Shown here one piece after another: positions 48,259 to 50,646 of a stretch of 50,646 bases of DNA. The notes under the pieces are model-generated. The model saw nothing but the letters and a program-made list of their open reading frames with translations, ran no database searches and had not been told where the DNA came from. Every line of letters begins with the position of its first letter. Position 1 is the first letter of the stretch. The position numbers and the translations under genes were made by a program. Source of the stretch: an uncultured Candidatus Poseidoniales archaeon (lineage in GTDB: Archaea; Thermoplasmatota; Poseidoniia; Poseidoniales; Thalassarchaeaceae); NCBI GenBank assembly GCA_902625325.1, contig CACOAW010000004.1, forward strand, positions 1 to 50,646, given 5' to 3'.

Positions 48259-50547
48259 ATGCAAGAGACCACCATGGTCGTCATGACTCTATACGGGATT
48301 CTATCGATCACTCTATTTGTTCTATGGATAAAGCACAAGTCTGTACTTAGACAGAGACAGAAGCTTGCATCTAAGATAGGTTCGATGAAAGGAAATCTGG
48401 TACAAACCTCAGAGAAGCTAGATCTTCTTTCCCGGGGCGTCGACACCATTCTTTCCGACGCTCCAGAAGTCCACGAGTTACTTGGAGTACACAAGTCACT
48501 GGAGGCAGCAGAGTCGTTATTGTTCAATCAAGGCATACCAGTCAGTAATAGCGAGTCATGCGCAATAGCGAGCCATGCAGCTAAGTCTTTGCTGGAGCAC
48601 TATGAAGAAGACGACCCTGAAGAAGAGAGAATAATACTCCAGGGGCTTAAACCGCTCTCGAAGAGGCTAGCTGCCATCCTCACAGAGGCTGAGATGAAGG
48701 CTGAGGATGTTGAACTGACTGCCGATGAGCATCGGAGATTGGGTGAACTATTCCACTCAATCGAAAGATTTGATTGGGCCGCAGACTGCTATTACAGAGC
48801 GAACGACTTAGATCCAGAGGACGAAGCAGCTCTCCGGTCACTTTCTGACATCCAGAGGAAAAGCGGAGACCTCGACTCTCTTGACAGGACTATAGAGAGG
48901 CTACTTGCGATTGTTCCTGATGATATCGACCTACTAAATGAGCAACTCGTTCTGTTGGACGGCACCCAAGACGAACGTTATGTCAGAAACGCGAAGAGAC
49001 TAGAAGGCTTGGGAGCGCGGACATCTCTATCAGCAACAGATGGAGATCTTTCTCAAATATCCCAGAGAGCGAAGGAGTCAGGTGACGGAGGCCATTACTC
49101 GTCAGAAACCGCATCGGCTCTGGTCGATAAGGCGACCAAGCAACTGATGCTCGGAGAGTTCAGACCAGCACTGGAGTCGGTAGAATCGGCAATCAAGATA
49201 GATCGAAATTTCGGCCAAGCATGGAAACTCAAGGCCAGATTGGTTGCCGCTGAGGCTGGCTCCATGAATGACGCAATGAAATCCCTACGAAGGGCCAACG
49301 CCTTAGGCGAATATACTGTTATTTTAGAGTCCGAAATACTCGAAAATGACGGCAGGACAGATGCCTCAATAGAGGTTCTTGAGGAACACCTCCACAACTC
49401 CCCAAGAGATTCAGAGGCCAGGGGTAGACTGAGTCAACTCTGGTTAACCAGCGGTTCACCGGACTCCGCTCGTCAAACTCTGGAAGAAGCACCGGAGGAA
49501 GCCTGGAACACGTCTACATTGCACATCATGAAAGGGAGACTCAGTCTAGTTGACGCAGACCATCATCGTGATGAGACCGGCAAAGTTGATCAGATTCCAG
49601 TAATTGACGCACTCGTCTCTTTCGATAGGGCGATTGAGATTGATAGGGAGTCAGGTTTAGCCTGGCTTGGGAGGGCTAGAGCACTCAGATACCAACGTTC
49701 CTTCGATGAGGCAGAAGTTGCTCTGGTGAGAGCACGGAGGCTAATTCCAGAACACCCTTCGATTTCGCTGGAGGAGGCACAGTTGTTCTTAGAGATTGGA
49801 GACTTGGAGCAGGCAAACGCGCTAACTCTGGAGGCAACAACTACTCTGAAGGAAAACCAAACTGTACCGTTCATCCGGGGCATCATCGCAGCCAAGCAGG
49901 GTCGTTTCAGAGAGGCGATTAAGCTATTCTCCGATACTCTAAGTTTTGACCCAAGACATGCTAGGGCTAGACTAAACAGATCGTCAGCAGCCCTCCTCTG
50001 TGACGATTTGGCAATGGCACTAGATGATGCCACCCAATTGGTAGAGGAACGACCCAATCATGAACTCGGTCGCTTGAGGAAGTCGGAGATACTGATGAAT
50101 CAGGGCGATTGGGAAAATGCTGAATCAGAGCTAAGAGAGCTCCTAAAGTTACGTCATAACCATTCGATGGGACTGGTCCACTTGGGTACATGTATGATAG
50201 CAATGGGCAGGTCCGAACAGGCTGAGAAACCCCTGAATAAAGCCATAGAGGAGAATCCCAAACTTTCGGAGGCATGGTATCAAAGAGGACTTCTGTATGT
50301 GGATTTCGGAAGATCTGAGAAGGCAATTTCCGATTTCGAGGCTGCAGTTAAGGCCGACCCACAGCACCTGGACGCGAGACTCCGAATCGCTGCAATTCTT
50401 CATGAAGGTAGAGACGTTGAGAAAGCCGCTACAGCTTGGCGGCAGGTCCTCGATGTTGACTCCCAGAATAGACTGGCAAGGAGGAGATTGGAGGAGTGTC
50501 GAGAGCAAATCAATACCAAGAGGGAAGCCCTTGTTCCAAAGGATTGA
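48259..50547 (+). CDS. Membrane-anchored TPR-repeat protein
   Basis: A 762-residue protein. A single N-terminal transmembrane helix (about 6-22, MTLYGILSITLFVLW) anchors a soluble, mainly helical region. A coiled-coil-like stretch (about 30-60) is followed by a helical linker and tetratricopeptide-like repeats from about residue 150 to the C-terminus: AADCYYRANDLDPEDEAAL, AIEIDRESGLAWLGRARAL, AIEENPKLSEAWYQRGLLY and FEAAVKADPQHLDARL are examples. TPR arrays scaffold protein complexes, often in envelope assembly or secretion. The start is an ATG at 48259; an ATG at 48274 also fits. Partners are unknown; it is likely cytoplasmic by the positive-inside rule (KHKSVLRQRQK after the helix). Confidence 0.85.
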   Translation: MQETTMVVMTLYGILSITLFVLWIKHKSVLRQRQKLASKIGSMKGNLVQTSEKLDLLSRGVDTILSDAPEVHELLGVHKSLEAAESLLFNQGIPVSNSESCAIASHAAKSLLEHYEEDDPEEERIILQGLKPLSKRLAAILTEAEMKAEDVELTADEHRRLGELFHSIERFDWAADCYYRANDLDPEDEAALRSLSDIQRKSGDLDSLDRTIERLLAIVPDDIDLLNEQLVLLDGTQDERYVRNAKRLEGLGARTSLSATDGDLSQISQRAKESGDGGHYSSETASALVDKATKQLMLGEFRPALESVESAIKIDRNFGQAWKLKARLVAAEAGSMNDAMKSLRRANALGEYTVILESEILENDGRTDASIEVLEEHLHNSPRDSEARGRLSQLWLTSGSPDSARQTLEEAPEEAWNTSTLHIMKGRLSLVDADHHRDETGKVDQIPVIDALVSFDRAIEIDRESGLAWLGRARALRYQRSFDEAEVALVRARRLIPEHPSISLEEAQLFLEIGDLEQANALTLEATTTLKENQTVPFIRGIIAAKQGRFREAIKLFSDTLSFDPRHARARLNRSSAALLCDDLAMALDDATQLVEERPNHELGRLRKSEILMNQGDWENAESELRELLKLRHNHSMGLVHLGTCMIAMGRSEQAEKPLNKAIEENPKLSEAWYQRGLLYVDFGRSEKAISDFEAAVKADPQHLDARLRIAAILHEGRDVEKAATAWRQVLDVDSQNRLARRRLEECREQINTKREALVPKD

Positions 50548-50573
50548 ACTGTGTGCCGCCTTGGCGTTGAAAT

Positions 50574-50646
50574 ATGCACTTCTTGAATAAACTTGAACCA
50601 GGAACATTGGCCCCTAATTTCGAACTTCCAAATGCCAACGAGAAGT
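50574..50646 (+). CDS. N-terminus of a peroxiredoxin/thioredoxin-fold protein (3' truncated)
   Basis: An ATG at 50574 opens a frame that runs off the window after 24 codons. The visible peptide includes LEPGTLAPNFELPNANEK, which matches the beginning of AhpC/TSA and BCP peroxiredoxins (pattern GxxAPxFxLP). The peroxidatic Cys would lie just outside the window. Thiol-dependent peroxide reduction is the likely role; a TlpA/ResA-like thioredoxin is the alternative. Confidence 0.65.
   Translation, partial: MHFLNKLEPGTLAPNFELPNANEK

Overview
The window looks like a chromosomal segment of a planktonic archaeon, most likely a Marine Group II euryarchaeote (Poseidoniales) or close relative. This is inference from gene content. 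Archaeal markers are a TOPRIM-type archaeal DnaG, a group II chaperonin, a geranylgeranyl-reductase-family enzyme, and archaeal TATA boxes about 26 bases upstream of start codons, implying many leaderless mRNAs. These are mixed with bacterial-looking genes (PurH, CrtI, UbiB/ABC1 kinase, Vsr, sulfotransferases, MMPL transporter), a mix known from this group. I saw no rRNA, CRISPR array, insertion sequence or prophage. Coding density is very high and no gene-free stretch exceeds 300 bases.

Layout. 1-3353: the tail of a zinc-ribbon protein, a galactokinase-like GHMP kinase facing a sugar-phosphate nucleotidyltransferase, an unknown Cys-rich protein and an M50 membrane protease. 3346-8947 (minus): an M28 lipoprotein peptidase behind a 1034-residue surface protein, and a small membrane protein. 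8977-11664: a DDAH-like hydrolase divergent from an ETNPPL/AGXT2L-type PLP lyase, then a DUF805 protein. 11675-19178 (minus): cupredoxin, Rieske protein, an atypical SDR led by a leaderless micro-ORF, then DoxX-like, ABA4-like, CrtI, UbiB-type kinase, Vsr and a BNR-repeat lipoprotein. 19300-27325: subtilisin-like protease, extended SDR, MMPL transporter, NagD-type phosphatase, geranylgeranyl reductase.

27402-31381 (plus): CutA, YczE-like protein, threonine synthase, a cystathionine-synthase-like PLP enzyme and a LysE exporter. 31387-34041 (minus): tRNA-Leu(GAG), a 58-residue membrane protein, a polytopic membrane protein, MOSC protein and an APH-fold kinase that could be a homoserine kinase. 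34094-37075: two sulfotransferases and a GT4 glycosyltransferase, suggesting sulfated surface glycans. 37095-50646: two membrane/surface proteins, a divergent chaperonin, purH, CBS-like and CGL-like enzymes (reverse transsulfuration), purN, a four-gene minus operon (TerB-like, two unknowns, MobA), a hairpin-rich leader before dnaG, a large TPR protein and the start of a peroxiredoxin.

Themes are central amino-acid, sulfur and purine metabolism, a carotenoid/redox block, and cell-surface or secreted functions. The items I rate as most novel are the CrtI-ABA4-DoxX-UbiB cluster, the structured region before dnaG, the leaderless 23-codon ORF ahead of the SDR-Rieske pair, the TerB-to-MobA operon and the divergent chaperonin.
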